A stretch of DNA of 64,000 nt from contig NZ_KN676113.1 of NCBI RefSeq assembly GCF_000802185.1, positions 3,699,019-3,763,018 on the forward strand, in the 5' to 3' direction. Positions 33,158 to 41,616 of this stretch are shown here, piece after piece. The stretch is from Belnapia sp. F-4-1 (GTDB lineage Bacteria > Pseudomonadota > Alphaproteobacteria > Acetobacterales > Acetobacteraceae). Below the pieces are notes generated by a model, which was not told the origin of the DNA, made no database searches, and saw nothing but the letters and a program-made list of their open reading frames with translations. The stretch's first letter is position 1; each line of letters opens with the position of its first letter. The position numbers were made by a program, and so were the translations under genes.

Positions 33158-35155
33158 CTACTCCTCCTCCGTTTCCCGCAGCCAGTCCTCGGTGGTGCGG
33201 ACCACGGGACGCGACGGGCCGGCATAAGGATCGACGCCGCCCAGCGTCGCCTCCACCGCCCGGCAATCCTCGCACAGCTCGAGCAGGGCAAGGCGGGACG
33301 GGTCCGCGAACATCCAGTGCCCGCTGGCAGCCAGTCGGGACTTCACCCGCCTGATGCTGCTCGCCGTGCCGAAGGGCTTGGCGCAGCGGGTGCAATGGAA
33401 GGGCTCTTCCTCCTTTACCACCATCGGCTGCGCGGCGGCCTCGGCGAAGTTCAGCCGTGGCGCGAGGCTGATCACCTGCTCGGGGCAGGTCGCGGCGCAG
33501 AGGCCGCACTGCACGCAAGCCTCCTCGAGGAAACGCAGCTGCGGCCGCTCCGGATTCGCGCTGAAGGCGCCGGTCGGGCAGACCATGGTGCAGGCGAGGC
33601 AGAGGGTGCAGCCCTCGGACGCGACCAACGCTGCGCCGAAGGGTGCGGCTTCCGGCATCGGCACTATCTCCGGCGCCTCGGCGGGCCGCATCGCGCGCAG
33701 CGCCTGGCGCAGCACCTCGCGCGGCGCGCCAAGCGGCAGGAAGCCCGCCGGGGCCCAACCGGTGCGCAGCGCCAGCGCCGGCGCCAGCTGCTCGCCGAGG
33801 GTGAAGGGGTCGTCGGTCTCGATCGCCGCCGCGCGCGGCAGGGTGGCGGCGAGGCCGAGCCCGTCGAGCGCCGCCGCCACGTAGTCGAGGTTGCGGAACA
33901 TCCCCTCCGTCCCATGCCCGCGCCGGCCGGGCAGCAGCACCCGCACGCCCGCGGCACCCCAGGCGAAGCCGGCGGCGAGCGTCGCCAGGTCGAGCGCGCT
34001 CGCCTCGTTGAGGCGGAAGGGCAGCACGCGGGCGGGCAAGCCATCGCCATGCCGGGCGAGGGCATCGATCAGCGAATCGCCGTGGCCGCCGTCATGCAGC
34101 AGCAGCACCGGGTCGCGCCCGCCTGCCTCGGCATGGCCGAGCAGCAGGGCGCGCAGCCGGGCGAGGGTCGTCGCGGGCGGCGGCAGCGCGTAGGTCACGG
34201 CGCCGGTCGGGCAGACCGCGGCGCAGGATCCGCAGCCGGCGCAGATCTCGGCACTGATGAGCACGCTGTCCTTTCCTGGCGTGATGGCGCCGGTCGGGCA
34301 GAGGTCGAGGCAGCGGGTGCAGCCGGTGCGGCGGTTGCGCGAATGGGCGCAGAGCCCCGCCTCGAATTGCACGAAGCGCGGCTTGTCGAACTCGCCGACC
34401 AGCTCCCGCGCCGAGGCGATGGCGCGCTCCACTGCCGCGGCATCCTCCGGGTCGGCGCGGAGGTAGCCCTGCCGGGTCTCGTGGAAGAGGGCAGGAGCCC
34501 CGGTGAGGTCGAGGATCACGTCGCAGCGGCTGCGCGCCTCGTTGCGCGCCGGGCCCCAGGCATAGGCGGCGCGCGAGGCGGGGGAGGGCGCGGCATAGCC
34601 GTCCACCACGACCTCGAAGGCGCCGAGCCAGCCGGTTGCGCCGCGCGCCCGGCCACGGAGGACGGGGAATTCGGTGCGCGGCGGCGGCGCCACGGGCTCC
34701 GCCCCGGTCAGCAGCACGGTGATGTCGAGCCGGTCCGCCAGGCGCCGGCCGGCCTCGATCGCCGTCGCATCCCGGCCGAGGACCAGGGTGACGCCCTCGC
34801 TCCGCAGCGGCACCAGCGGCGTCTCCGGCAACGGGATGGCGGCGGCGGCGATGAGCCCGGCCATCTTTGGCCCGGCCTCGGCCCCTTCGGCCGACCAGCC
34901 GGCCTGCTCGCGCAGGTTGACGAAGGCGAGGGGCTGGGCGGCGTCCGCTTCCTCCGCCAGCTCGGCGAAGAGCGGCGCCTCCTGGGTGCAGCCAACCGTC
35001 ACCGGCCGCCCCGTTGCCAGAGCGGCGAGGAAGCGGTCGCGCTGCGCCAGGCAGAGCTGCTCCGCGGTGCGCAGCTCGCCGCCGCAGGCGAGGCCGCGCT
35101 CGTCGAGGCGCATGCTGTCCTCGCAGCTGCAGACGAGGGCGATGCGGTCCGGCAT
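33158..35155 (-). CDS. Multi-cluster 4Fe-4S protein of the formate dehydrogenase accessory cluster
   Basis: 665 residues from the ATG at 35153-35155 (MPDRIALVCSCEDSM). Four [4Fe-4S] ferredoxin motifs are visible in two pairs: GCTRCLDLCPTGAI and ICAGCGSCAAVCPTGAV (about 285-330), then CTLCLACTMVCPTGAF and CVQCGLCAATCPEQVI (about 520-570). Extra cysteines: VCSCEDS near the N-terminus, HCTRCAKPF and LCEDCRAV near the C-terminus (rubredoxin-like CxxC pairs). This long 4Fe-4S protein is a standard neighbour of DUF3305/DUF3306 and NAD-independent formate dehydrogenase in Alphaproteobacteria, but its function is not established. It is transcribed divergently from the accessory operon at 35243. Confidence 0.9.
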   Translation of the reverse strand: MPDRIALVCSCEDSMRLDERGLACGGELRTAEQLCLAQRDRFLAALATGRPVTVGCTQEAPLFAELAEEADAAQPLAFVNLREQAGWSAEGAEAGPKMAGLIAAAAIPLPETPLVPLRSEGVTLVLGRDATAIEAGRRLADRLDITVLLTGAEPVAPPPRTEFPVLRGRARGATGWLGAFEVVVDGYAAPSPASRAAYAWGPARNEARSRCDVILDLTGAPALFHETRQGYLRADPEDAAAVERAIASARELVGEFDKPRFVQFEAGLCAHSRNRRTGCTRCLDLCPTGAITPGKDSVLISAEICAGCGSCAAVCPTGAVTYALPPPATTLARLRALLLGHAEAGGRDPVLLLHDGGHGDSLIDALARHGDGLPARVLPFRLNEASALDLATLAAGFAWGAAGVRVLLPGRRGHGTEGMFRNLDYVAAALDGLGLAATLPRAAAIETDDPFTLGEQLAPALALRTGWAPAGFLPLGAPREVLRQALRAMRPAEAPEIVPMPEAAPFGAALVASEGCTLCLACTMVCPTGAFSANPERPQLRFLEEACVQCGLCAATCPEQVISLAPRLNFAEAAAQPMVVKEEEPFHCTRCAKPFGTASSIRRVKSRLAASGHWMFADPSRLALLELCEDCRAVEATLGGVDPYAGPSRPVVRTTEDWLRETEEE

Positions 35156-35242
35156 TCGGTCAGGCTTCCTTTGCTTCCCCTGCTGGTCCTGCCGGGGCCG
35201 GGCGCATATATGCCGCGCGCCGCCTGCTTGCGAGGGAGAAGG

Positions 35243-35917
35243 ATGGAGCTGCCCGACCTGCCGAGCGTCTTCGCCCCCCTCGCGCTGCGCGAGGGTGGGG
35301 ATGCCATGGCGCGGGCGGCGGCGCTGGCCTCGGCGCGCGGCGCCGGGCTGCTCGCCTGGGTGCGCTCCGCCGCGCGGGCCGAAGCGGCGGTGGTGCTGGA
35401 GCCGGAAATGCCGCTCGCCGGGGCGCGGCTCGCCCTGCTGGCGGCGGCGAACGCGCTGGCCGATGCGCTGGGGGTGCTGGGCCCGCCCGAGGCGATCATC
35501 GGCTTGCGCTGGCCGGCCGAGGTGCTGGTCAATGGCGGAAGGGTCGGCGGGCTGCGGCTTGCGGTGGCGCCGGGGGCCTCGGAGTCCGAAGTGCCGGACT
35601 GGCTGGTGGTCGGCTTCGAGGTTGCGCTCGCTCCTCCGCCCGGCACCGAGCCGGGGGATGTTCCCGACCGTACCTGCCTGGAGGAGGAAGGCTTCGAGGC
35701 TCCCTCCGCCGCGGAGCTGGTGGCCGCCTGGGCACGGCACCTGATGGCGGGGCTCGACCGCTGGCAATCCGGCGGCCCGCGGCGGCTGGTGGAGGATTGC
35801 CTCGCCCGGCTTGAGGATGGCCGCGCCGAGGCGGGGCTCCGGCGGGGGATCGACCCTGCGAGCGGCGCCCTGGTGCTGGAGCGCAACGGCACCCGCCAGC
35901 TGGTGCCCCTCGCATGA
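35243..35917 (+). CDS. Biotin/lipoate-protein-ligase-like protein of the FDH cluster
   Basis: 224 residues; ATG at 35243 with GGGAGAAGG upstream. Fold is suggested by ALLAAANALADALGVLGPPEAIIGLRWPAEVLVNGGRVGGLRLA, which matches the substrate-binding strands of BirA/LplA (WPxDVLVNGxKVGGIL) though the usual GRGRxGR nucleotide loop is not obvious. It is therefore unlikely to be a canonical ligase. Members always seem to sit with DUF6505, DUF6352 and DUF3305/3306. Overlaps the next gene by 4 bp. Confidence 0.78.
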   Translation: MELPDLPSVFAPLALREGGDAMARAAALASARGAGLLAWVRSAARAEAAVVLEPEMPLAGARLALLAAANALADALGVLGPPEAIIGLRWPAEVLVNGGRVGGLRLAVAPGASESEVPDWLVVGFEVALAPPPGTEPGDVPDRTCLEEEGFEAPSAAELVAAWARHLMAGLDRWQSGGPRRLVEDCLARLEDGRAEAGLRRGIDPASGALVLERNGTRQLVPLA

Positions 35918-36438
35918 GCCAGCTGCCGCGCACCCTCCGGCTTGATCCCTCGGACCTTGTCGTCTTCACCCGTGCGGCCGAGCCCGGCGAATGGGCCGTG
36001 CCCGGCGGCTTCGCCTTCTGGGACGAAGACCCCTCCGCCCTCGCGGGCAAGCGGAGGCAGGAATTCCGCGCCGGCTTCCTCGGCCTCGGCAGCTTCGGCT
36101 GGTCGACGCTGGTCGAGGTGGCCGAGGCCGGCGCCGCCGAACGGGAGGCCGCGCTCGCCGCCCTCGCCGCGCATATCCAATCCGCCTATGGCGCGCCCGA
36201 TGCCGCCGCCGCGCGTGCCGCGGCGGCGGAGGAGATCGCCTTCGCCGAATCGCTCTGCACCCACCCGCCGGGCACGGTGCTCGCCCTCAGCCGGGTGGTG
36301 GAGGATGGCGCGGTGCGCGAGCGCTTCCGTACCCTGCATCGGCGCGAGGGCCCGCTGCCCGTCTTCGCCATCGCGGAGGAGGCGGACGAGGCACCCGAGC
36401 GGCCCGACCTTACCGCCCTGGGGAGCGGGGAACGATGA
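35914..36438 (+). CDS. DUF6505-family protein
   Basis: 174 residues; ATG overlaps the upstream stop. Contains RTLRLDPSDLVVFTRAAEPGEWAVPGGFAFW near the start and GSFGWSTLVEVAEA, then a helical Ala-rich segment. No cysteines that would bind metal and no export signal, so cytoplasmic. Known only as part of formate dehydrogenase accessory clusters in Alphaproteobacteria; family name is from recollection of that context, function unknown. Confidence 0.78.
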   Translation: MSQLPRTLRLDPSDLVVFTRAAEPGEWAVPGGFAFWDEDPSALAGKRRQEFRAGFLGLGSFGWSTLVEVAEAGAAEREAALAALAAHIQSAYGAPDAAAARAAAAEEIAFAESLCTHPPGTVLALSRVVEDGAVRERFRTLHRREGPLPVFAIAEEADEAPERPDLTALGSGER

Positions 36439-37466
36439 TAGGCCCGGGCGATTTCTGGCTTTCCTCCGGCCACCACCTTTGCGACCGCGACGAGGCGGGC
36501 CGGCTGATCCCGACCGAGGATCTCTGGCGCGCCTTCCTCGCCCGGCCGGAGCTGCTGCCGCCGGAGGAGGCCTGCGCGGCGGAGCTTGCCCTGCATACCG
36601 GCCTGCTCGCCGCGCCCCTTCGCCCTGTCGCGCCCGACGAGCTGGCGGCGCTCGCCGACCCGGATGCGCGGGAGAACTGGCAGGTCTTCCTCGCCTTCCG
36701 CGAGCGCGTGCGGGCCGCGCCGACGCTGGAGGCGGCCTGGCTCGCCCTGTTCCGCGCGGGCGTCGGCGGCGTGCCGCCGATCTTCCTGCAGATGCTGACC
36801 CATCTCATCGCCCGCGCCGCCATGGAAGGCGAGGGGGATGCCTTCGCACTCCGCGCCGCCGAGGCCTTCTTCCGCCCGCAGCGGGCCGCCATCCATCCCG
36901 GTGCCCTGCTGCTGGCGGATGAGGAATTCCTCGATGCCCGCGCCGCGGATGGCGATCTCGGCAGCCTCGGCCGACTGCTGACCGAGGCCGGGTCGCCGCC
37001 GCGCGAGGTGGAGCTCGAGGTTCTCTCCGAGGCCAATGCGCCCGGCTATGCGGCGCGCTCCGACGCGCATGACCTGGCGCTCGACATCGCCGAGGGGCGG
37101 CCCGGCCAGCATGGCATGGCCCGGGCGCTGGAGCGCTTCATCACCCATGTCACCGGCGAGGGTGTGACCATCCGCCCGGTGCCGGTGATCGACGACCGCA
37201 ACTGGACCTGGCATGTCGGGTTGGATGCCGAGGCGACCGCCATCGCCAACGACCTTTGGAGGGGCACCAAGGTGAAGCAGGCGCGGCTCGCCCGCATCCT
37301 CTGGCTCGGGGTACTGGAATTTGCCGATGCGACGCGGGTGCTGCCGCGGGCGGCGGGCCGCCCGGTCTATCTGGCGCTCGCCATGGATGCGGCCCAGCGG
37401 GTGAGGATGAAGCCGCAGAACCTGGCCGTCGGCCTTCCCCTCAGAACCGTGGCGGAGTCCGTCTGA
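36435..37466 (+). CDS. DUF6352-family protein
   Basis: 343 residues; ATG overlaps the previous stop (ATGA). Begins with DFWLSSGHHLCDRDEAGRLIPTEDLWRAFL, a conserved opening, and ends with a long helical domain in which FITHVTGEGVTIRPVPVIDDRNWTWHVGLD and LWRGTKVKQARLARIL stand out. No membrane segment. Recurrent formate dehydrogenase cluster protein; biochemical role unknown. Confidence 0.8.
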   Translation: MIGPGDFWLSSGHHLCDRDEAGRLIPTEDLWRAFLARPELLPPEEACAAELALHTGLLAAPLRPVAPDELAALADPDARENWQVFLAFRERVRAAPTLEAAWLALFRAGVGGVPPIFLQMLTHLIARAAMEGEGDAFALRAAEAFFRPQRAAIHPGALLLADEEFLDARAADGDLGSLGRLLTEAGSPPREVELEVLSEANAPGYAARSDAHDLALDIAEGRPGQHGMARALERFITHVTGEGVTIRPVPVIDDRNWTWHVGLDAEATAIANDLWRGTKVKQARLARILWLGVLEFADATRVLPRAAGRPVYLALAMDAAQRVRMKPQNLAVGLPLRTVAESV

Positions 37467-37981
37467 TGCGGCTCGAGGTCCCCGGCACCATCCGCATCCC
37501 CGTCGCCGTGCTGGCCGAGCGCCGCCCGGCTGCGACCCGCTGGGCCGACTGGTCCTGGCGCGCCGTCGAGGTGCTGCGCGAGGCGCCCGAGCTCCCGCCC
37601 TGGACCGTGCTGCGCGAGGAGGCCGGCCGCACTCTCTTCCTTGCCGGCGTGGCGGAGGTGGTGCTCTCGCCCACCGACACGCCGAATTACCGTGACAACC
37701 TCACCGCCGATCCGCCGCTGATCTGGGTGGTGCTGCGCCCGGTGGAGGCGGAGCCTGGCCTCGCCCTCCATGCCGTGACGGTCGATGCCGGCGAGGCGCA
37801 GCTCTATGCCGACAGCGGCGCCGACCTCCTGGAAAGCCTGCCGCTGCCCGACTGGCTGCGGCCGACGGTCGATACCTTCATCCTCCGGCACCATGTCGAG
37901 CGCGTTCGGCACAAGCGGCGCCGCGAGGATGCCGATCCTGAGGCGCTCGGCAAGCGCCCCGGCGGGCGGCGTGGCCCGTGA
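37466..37981 (+). CDS. DUF3305-domain protein
   Basis: 171 residues; TGATG overlap with the previous gene. Features IPVAVLAERRPAATRWADWSWRAVEVL, LSPTDTPNYRDNL and PLIWVVLRPVE, which are the hallmarks of DUF3305. Cytoplasmic, basic C-terminus. DUF3305 and DUF3306 genes occur next to each other and next to membrane-bound formate dehydrogenase genes in Alphaproteobacteria; thought to help assembly or regulation but unproven. Confidence 0.88.
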   Translation: MRLEVPGTIRIPVAVLAERRPAATRWADWSWRAVEVLREAPELPPWTVLREEAGRTLFLAGVAEVVLSPTDTPNYRDNLTADPPLIWVVLRPVEAEPGLALHAVTVDAGEAQLYADSGADLLESLPLPDWLRPTVDTFILRHHVERVRHKRRREDADPEALGKRPGGRRGP

Positions 37982-38595
37982 GCGAGGAGGGGTTCCTCAG
38001 CCGCTGGTCGCGGCGGAAGCGCGAAGCGCTGCGCGGCCCGCCGGAGCCGCAGCCGCAGGCCGAGGCGCCGCCCGTGGCGCCACCGGCCGAGGCCCCGCCG
38101 CCGGCCTTCGACCCGGACAGCCTGCCGCCGGTGGAGAGCCTGACCGAGGCAAGCGACATCACCGCTTTCCTCCGCGCCGAGGTCCCGGCCGCGCTGCGCC
38201 GGGCCGCGCTGCGCCGCGCCTGGACGCTCGATCCGGCCATCCGCGACTTCACCGGCCCTGCCGACTACGCCTGGGACTACAACGCGCCGGACGGCGTGCC
38301 AGGCTTCGCCCATGCCCTCGGCGGCGATGTGAAACGGCTGCTGGCCCAGGCGATCGGCGCGCTGGAGGAAGTTGCGGCCAGTAAGCCCGACGAAGCGCCG
38401 CCGGCCGACACGCCACCCGAACCCACTCCGCTTGAACCTGCTTCGTCCGAATTGGCTATGTCTGGCCCCGTCCCGCCCGAGATCGCCGAGCCGGTGCCGG
38501 AGCCGCCCTTGCTGGCCACGGAGGCCGCGCCGTCGCCGGAGGCCCCGCCCGCACCGCCGCCACGACGGCGGCATGGCAGCGCCCTTCCGGTCTGA
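37978..38595 (+). CDS. DUF3306-domain protein
   Basis: 205 residues; GTG start overlapping the DUF3305 stop. N-terminus EGFLSRWSRRKREAL is the classic DUF3306 opening, then a Pro/Ala-rich linker, the core LTEASDITAFLRAEVPAALRRAALRRAWTLDPAIRDFTGPADYAWDYN, and a long Pro/Ala/Glu tail. The core probably binds a partner protein. Part of the same coupled operon, followed after 103 bp by the TorD-like gene. Confidence 0.88.
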   Translation: MSEEGFLSRWSRRKREALRGPPEPQPQAEAPPVAPPAEAPPPAFDPDSLPPVESLTEASDITAFLRAEVPAALRRAALRRAWTLDPAIRDFTGPADYAWDYNAPDGVPGFAHALGGDVKRLLAQAIGALEEVAASKPDEAPPADTPPEPTPLEPASSELAMSGPVPPEIAEPVPEPPLLATEAAPSPEAPPAPPPRRRHGSALPV

Positions 38596-38698
38596 TGGCC
38601 GGGAAGGCCGCTCGCCTTCCTGGACTCATTCGGTTCCGAGTCAGCCCTCTGGCGTCGGGCCCACGCGCCGCTTCCGGCCTGAACGTATTCTGGATGAA

Positions 38699-39301
38699 AT
38701 GATGATGATGGAACCTGCTGGCGTCGCATCAAGCGCCGTCGATCCGCTCGATCTGGAGCGGGCCCGGCTTTTTGCGTTGCTCGGACGGCTCCTTTCGGCA
38801 CCGCCGGATGCTGGGCTTCTGGCGCGGCTGCAGGGTCTGCAGGGCGATGCCACGCCGCTCGGCCGCGCCCTGGCGGCGCTGGCCGAGGCCGCGGGCCGGA
38901 TCGACGCGGCGCGGGTGGAGCGGGAATACTTCACGCTCTTCATCGGCGTCGGCCGGGGTGAGTTGCTGCCCTATGCCTCCTACTACCTCACCGGCTTCCT
39001 GCATGAGCGGCCGCTGGCCGAGCTGCGGGCGGCGCTCGGCGCGATCGGCGTGGCACGGGCTGCCGGGGTGTCGGAGCCGGAGGACCATCTCGGCTTCTGC
39101 TGCGAGGTGATGGCGGGGCTGCTGGAGGGGCGCTTCCACGGCATGGCGGCAGGCGACTTCTTCGCCCGGCATCTCGCGCCCTGGGCGGGGCGGTGCTTCG
39201 CCGATCTCGAAGGGGCGGAGGCGGCGGTGTTCTACAGGGCGGCCGGAGCGCTCGGGCGCCGGGTGATCGAGATCGAACAGGCGGCAGCGGCGCTGCCGTG
39301 A
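38699..39301 (+). CDS. TorD/DmsD-family molybdoenzyme chaperone
   Basis: 200 residues; four consecutive in-frame ATG codons (38699-38710) make the exact start ambiguous. All-helical chaperone with the TorD motif EYFTLFIGVGRGELLPYASYYLTGFLHERPLAELR and EPEDHLGFCCEVMAGL. Such chaperones bind the twin-arginine signal of molybdenum enzymes and hold them for cofactor insertion before Tat export. Its presumed client, the formate dehydrogenase catalytic subunit, is absent immediately downstream. Confidence 0.9.
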   Translation: MMMMEPAGVASSAVDPLDLERARLFALLGRLLSAPPDAGLLARLQGLQGDATPLGRALAALAEAAGRIDAARVEREYFTLFIGVGRGELLPYASYYLTGFLHERPLAELRAALGAIGVARAAGVSEPEDHLGFCCEVMAGLLEGRFHGMAAGDFFARHLAPWAGRCFADLEGAEAAVFYRAAGALGRRVIEIEQAAAALP

Positions 39302-39314
39302 CGAGGCGGAGAGG

Positions 39315-39410
39315 GTGGCTGCGAGGGAGGGGACCAACGCCAAGCGGCGCGGTTTCCTGCATGCGCTCGGGCTCGGCATGGCAGTGGTGGCGGCCTGTTC
39401 CGCGGCCGGC
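39315..39410 (+). pseudogene. FDH-associated twin-arginine small protein, 5' fragment
   Basis: A GTG at 39315 opens a frame reading NAKRRGFLHALGLGMAVVAACSAAG, the start of the small (about 60-70 residues) twin-arginine-like formate dehydrogenase accessory protein that normally lies between the TorD gene and the catalytic subunit gene. After about 32 codons similarity ends and the frame runs out-of-phase into the gamma-subunit remnant. Only the 5' part is left. Confidence 0.7.
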
Positions 39411-39775
39411 ATCCGCAGGCGGGGCGGTTCGATGCCGGATACACGCTGGTCGTCCGGATCGCGGTGCCGGGGGCGGGCTGGTCGCCGCCTCGGGCCATGT
39501 GCTGATATTCGCCGTCGCCGACATCGCCGGGCGGCAGGTGGCCCATATGATCCACAGCCTGCTCGCGGTGCTGATGGTGGCCGCCGTGCTGGCGCATCTC
39601 TATACCGGCGGCCTCGGCATGGAGGGCGCCTTCCAGGCCATGGGCGCCGGGAAGGTCAACTATCATTGGGCCAAGGAGCATCACGCATCGTGGGTGGAGC
39701 AGGAATTGGCCGAGGCGCAGGAGAGCGCGGCACCCGCCGGCGCCAAGGCGGCCGGGGCCGACCAGGAACCCACCC
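39411..39775 (+). pseudogene. Formate dehydrogenase gamma (cytochrome b556) subunit, 3' remnant with frameshift
   Basis: From about 39411 one frame reads QAGRFDAGYTLVV, matching the cytosolic loop and helix start of FdhI/FdoI-type cytochrome b subunits (usually RYNAGQKLVF). After a frameshift near 39470 another frame continues as LVAASGHVLIF, DIAGRQVAHMIHSLLAVLMV, HLYTGGLGMEGAFQAMG and NYHWAKEHHASWVEQELAEA, the conserved last helix and C-terminal tail. The haem-ligating N-terminal helices are missing. The frame has no stop before mobB and runs into it. It is the terminal third of the gene, fused to the accessory fragment by a deletion. Confidence 0.8.
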
Positions 39776-40276
39776 ATGCGGGTGATCGGCCTCGCCGGCT
39801 GGAGCGGGGCCGGCAAGACGACGCTGATGGCCCGGTTGCTGCCCGAATTGGGTGCCCGGGGCGTCAGCGTCTCCACCATCAAGCATGCGCATCACCGCTT
39901 CGATATCGATACGCCCGGCAAGGACTCCTGGGTCCATCGCGAGGCGGGGGCGCGCCAGGTGCTGGTGAGCTCCGAGAATCGCTGGGCGCTGATGACAGAG
40001 CTGCGCGGCGCGCCGGAGCCGGGCCTCCGCGCCTTGCTGGCCCAGCTTTCCCCGGTCGACCTGGTGGTGGTGGAGGGCTTCAAGCGCGACCGCCACCCGA
40101 AGATCGAGGTTCATCGCGCCGCCAACGCCAAGCCCTGGCTGCATCCGGAGGACCCGGCCATCCGCGCCGTCGCCAGCGATATCCGGCCCGCCGGGCTGCC
40201 TTGGGCCTCGCTCGACGACATCGGGGCGATCGCCGAGCTGGCGCTGCGGCATGCGGCGCCGCTCGAGTCATGGTAA
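39776..40276 (+). CDS. mobB: Molybdopterin-guanine dinucleotide biosynthesis protein B
   Basis: 166 residues. P-loop GWSGAGKTTLMARLL near residue 8, STIKHAHHRFDIDTPGKDSWVHREAGA, and VVVEGFKRDRHPKIEVHR are the MobB signature. MobB is a GTP-binding adaptor that assists MobA in attaching GMP to molybdopterin, giving bis-MGD for DMSO-reductase-family enzymes such as formate dehydrogenase. The ATG overlaps the tail of the fdh gamma remnant. No mobA in the window. Next gene moeA, 9 bp downstream. Confidence 0.94.
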   Translation: MRVIGLAGWSGAGKTTLMARLLPELGARGVSVSTIKHAHHRFDIDTPGKDSWVHREAGARQVLVSSENRWALMTELRGAPEPGLRALLAQLSPVDLVVVEGFKRDRHPKIEVHRAANAKPWLHPEDPAIRAVASDIRPAGLPWASLDDIGAIAELALRHAAPLESW

Positions 40277-40285
40277 GCCGCCGCC

Positions 40286-41551
40286 ATGGCCCAGCTTTCG
40301 GATGACTGCTTCGCCTTCGGCGGCCCGCTGCTCTCGGTCGAGGCGGCGGAGGCGCTGATCGCCCAGCGCATCCCGCCCCTCCTTGGGGAGGAGGCGGTGC
40401 CGCTCGCCGAGGTCGCCGGCCGCGTCCTCGCCCGCGACCTCCGCGCGCCGCTCCCGCTGCCGCCCTTCTTCAACTCGGCCGTCGATGGCTATGCCTTCCG
40501 CCAAGCCGACCTGCCGCCGGGCGAAGGTGCCCTGCTGCCGCTCGCAGGACGGATCGCCGCCGGCCATGCGCCGGCCGCGGCGCTGCCGCCCGGACATGCC
40601 GTCCGCATCTTCACCGGCGCCCCCATGCCGCCCGGTGCGGATACCGTCGTGATGCAGGAGGATGCCGAGGCCGATGCCGCCGGCGTCCGGGTCCCGCCCG
40701 GCCTCAGGCCCGGCGCCAATGCCCGCCCGGCGGGCGAGGATGTCGCCGAGGGCGCCCTTGCCCTGCCGGCCGGCCGGCGGTTGCGGGCGCCGGAGATCGG
40801 CCTTGCCGCCGCCCTCGGCCTCGCCCGGCTGCCGGTCCGGCCGCGCATCCGCGTCGGCGTCTTCTCGACCGGGGATGAGCTGGCCTCGCCCGGTACGGCG
40901 CTCGGGCCCGCCAAGGCCTTCGACAGCAACCGCTTCACCCTGCTCGCCCTGCTCTCCCGCCTGCCGGTCGCCGCCAGCGATCTCGGCATCCTCCCCGACG
41001 ACCCGGCGGCGACCGCGGCGGCCCTGCGCGCCGCGGCCGGCACGCATGACCTGCTGCTGACCTCGGGGGGCGTCAGCACTGGCGAGGAGGACCATGTCCG
41101 CACCGCCATCGAGGCGGGCGGACGCCTCGTCTTCTGGCGGCTGGCGGTGAAGCCGGGGCGGCCGGTGGCGATGGGGGTCCTGCCGAAGGCAGGCGGGGCT
41201 TTCGCCTCTGGGGGCACGCCGGTGGTCGGCCTGCCCGGCAACCCGGTGGCGGCGGTCGTCACCTTCCTGCACCTGGCCCGCCCGCTGGTGCTCCGCCTTG
41301 CCGGCGCCGCGCCCGAGCCCTTGCTGCGCATCCGCGCCGAGGCGGGCTTCGCCTACCGCAAGAAGGCAGGGCGGCGGGAATATGTGCGGGTGCGGCTGCG
41401 CGACGGCATCGCCACCAAATTCGAGCGCGAGGGTGCCGGGTTGCTGACCTCGCTGACCGAGAGCGACGCCTTCGCCGAGCTGCCCGAGCCCGTGCTCGCC
41501 GTCGCACCCGGCGATGCGGTGACGCTGCTGCCCTTTGCCGCGCTCTTCTGA
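40286..41551 (+). CDS. moeA: Molybdopterin molybdenumtransferase
   Basis: 421 residues; ATG at 40286. MoeA inserts molybdate into adenylated molybdopterin. Domains seen: N-terminal FNSAVDGYAFR (PFFNSAVDGYAF active-site loop), EDVAEGALALPAGRRL, the MPT-binding GVFSTGDELASPG and DSNRFTLLALL, then SGGVSTGEEDHV and GLPGNPVAAVVTFLHLARPLVL, and the C-terminal beta-barrel GRREYVRVRL. Complete and uninterrupted. Pairs with mobB, consistent with supply of molybdenum cofactor for a formate dehydrogenase. Confidence 0.95.
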   Translation: MAQLSDDCFAFGGPLLSVEAAEALIAQRIPPLLGEEAVPLAEVAGRVLARDLRAPLPLPPFFNSAVDGYAFRQADLPPGEGALLPLAGRIAAGHAPAAALPPGHAVRIFTGAPMPPGADTVVMQEDAEADAAGVRVPPGLRPGANARPAGEDVAEGALALPAGRRLRAPEIGLAAALGLARLPVRPRIRVGVFSTGDELASPGTALGPAKAFDSNRFTLLALLSRLPVAASDLGILPDDPAATAAALRAAAGTHDLLLTSGGVSTGEEDHVRTAIEAGGRLVFWRLAVKPGRPVAMGVLPKAGGAFASGGTPVVGLPGNPVAAVVTFLHLARPLVLRLAGAAPEPLLRIRAEAGFAYRKKAGRREYVRVRLRDGIATKFEREGAGLLTSLTESDAFAELPEPVLAVAPGDAVTLLPFAALF

Positions 41552-41616
41552 GCCCGGCTGGGAGCGGTTTCCGTTCGCATTGGCTCACGGACCCCGTTCC
41601 CGCTTGTTGTATCGGC

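Noticed and set aside
32987-35917. A 976-codon plus-strand gene ending in the ligase-like protein
   Set aside because: The first 750 codons are antisense to the 4Fe-4S gene; the ATG at 35243 with a good ribosome site is the real start.
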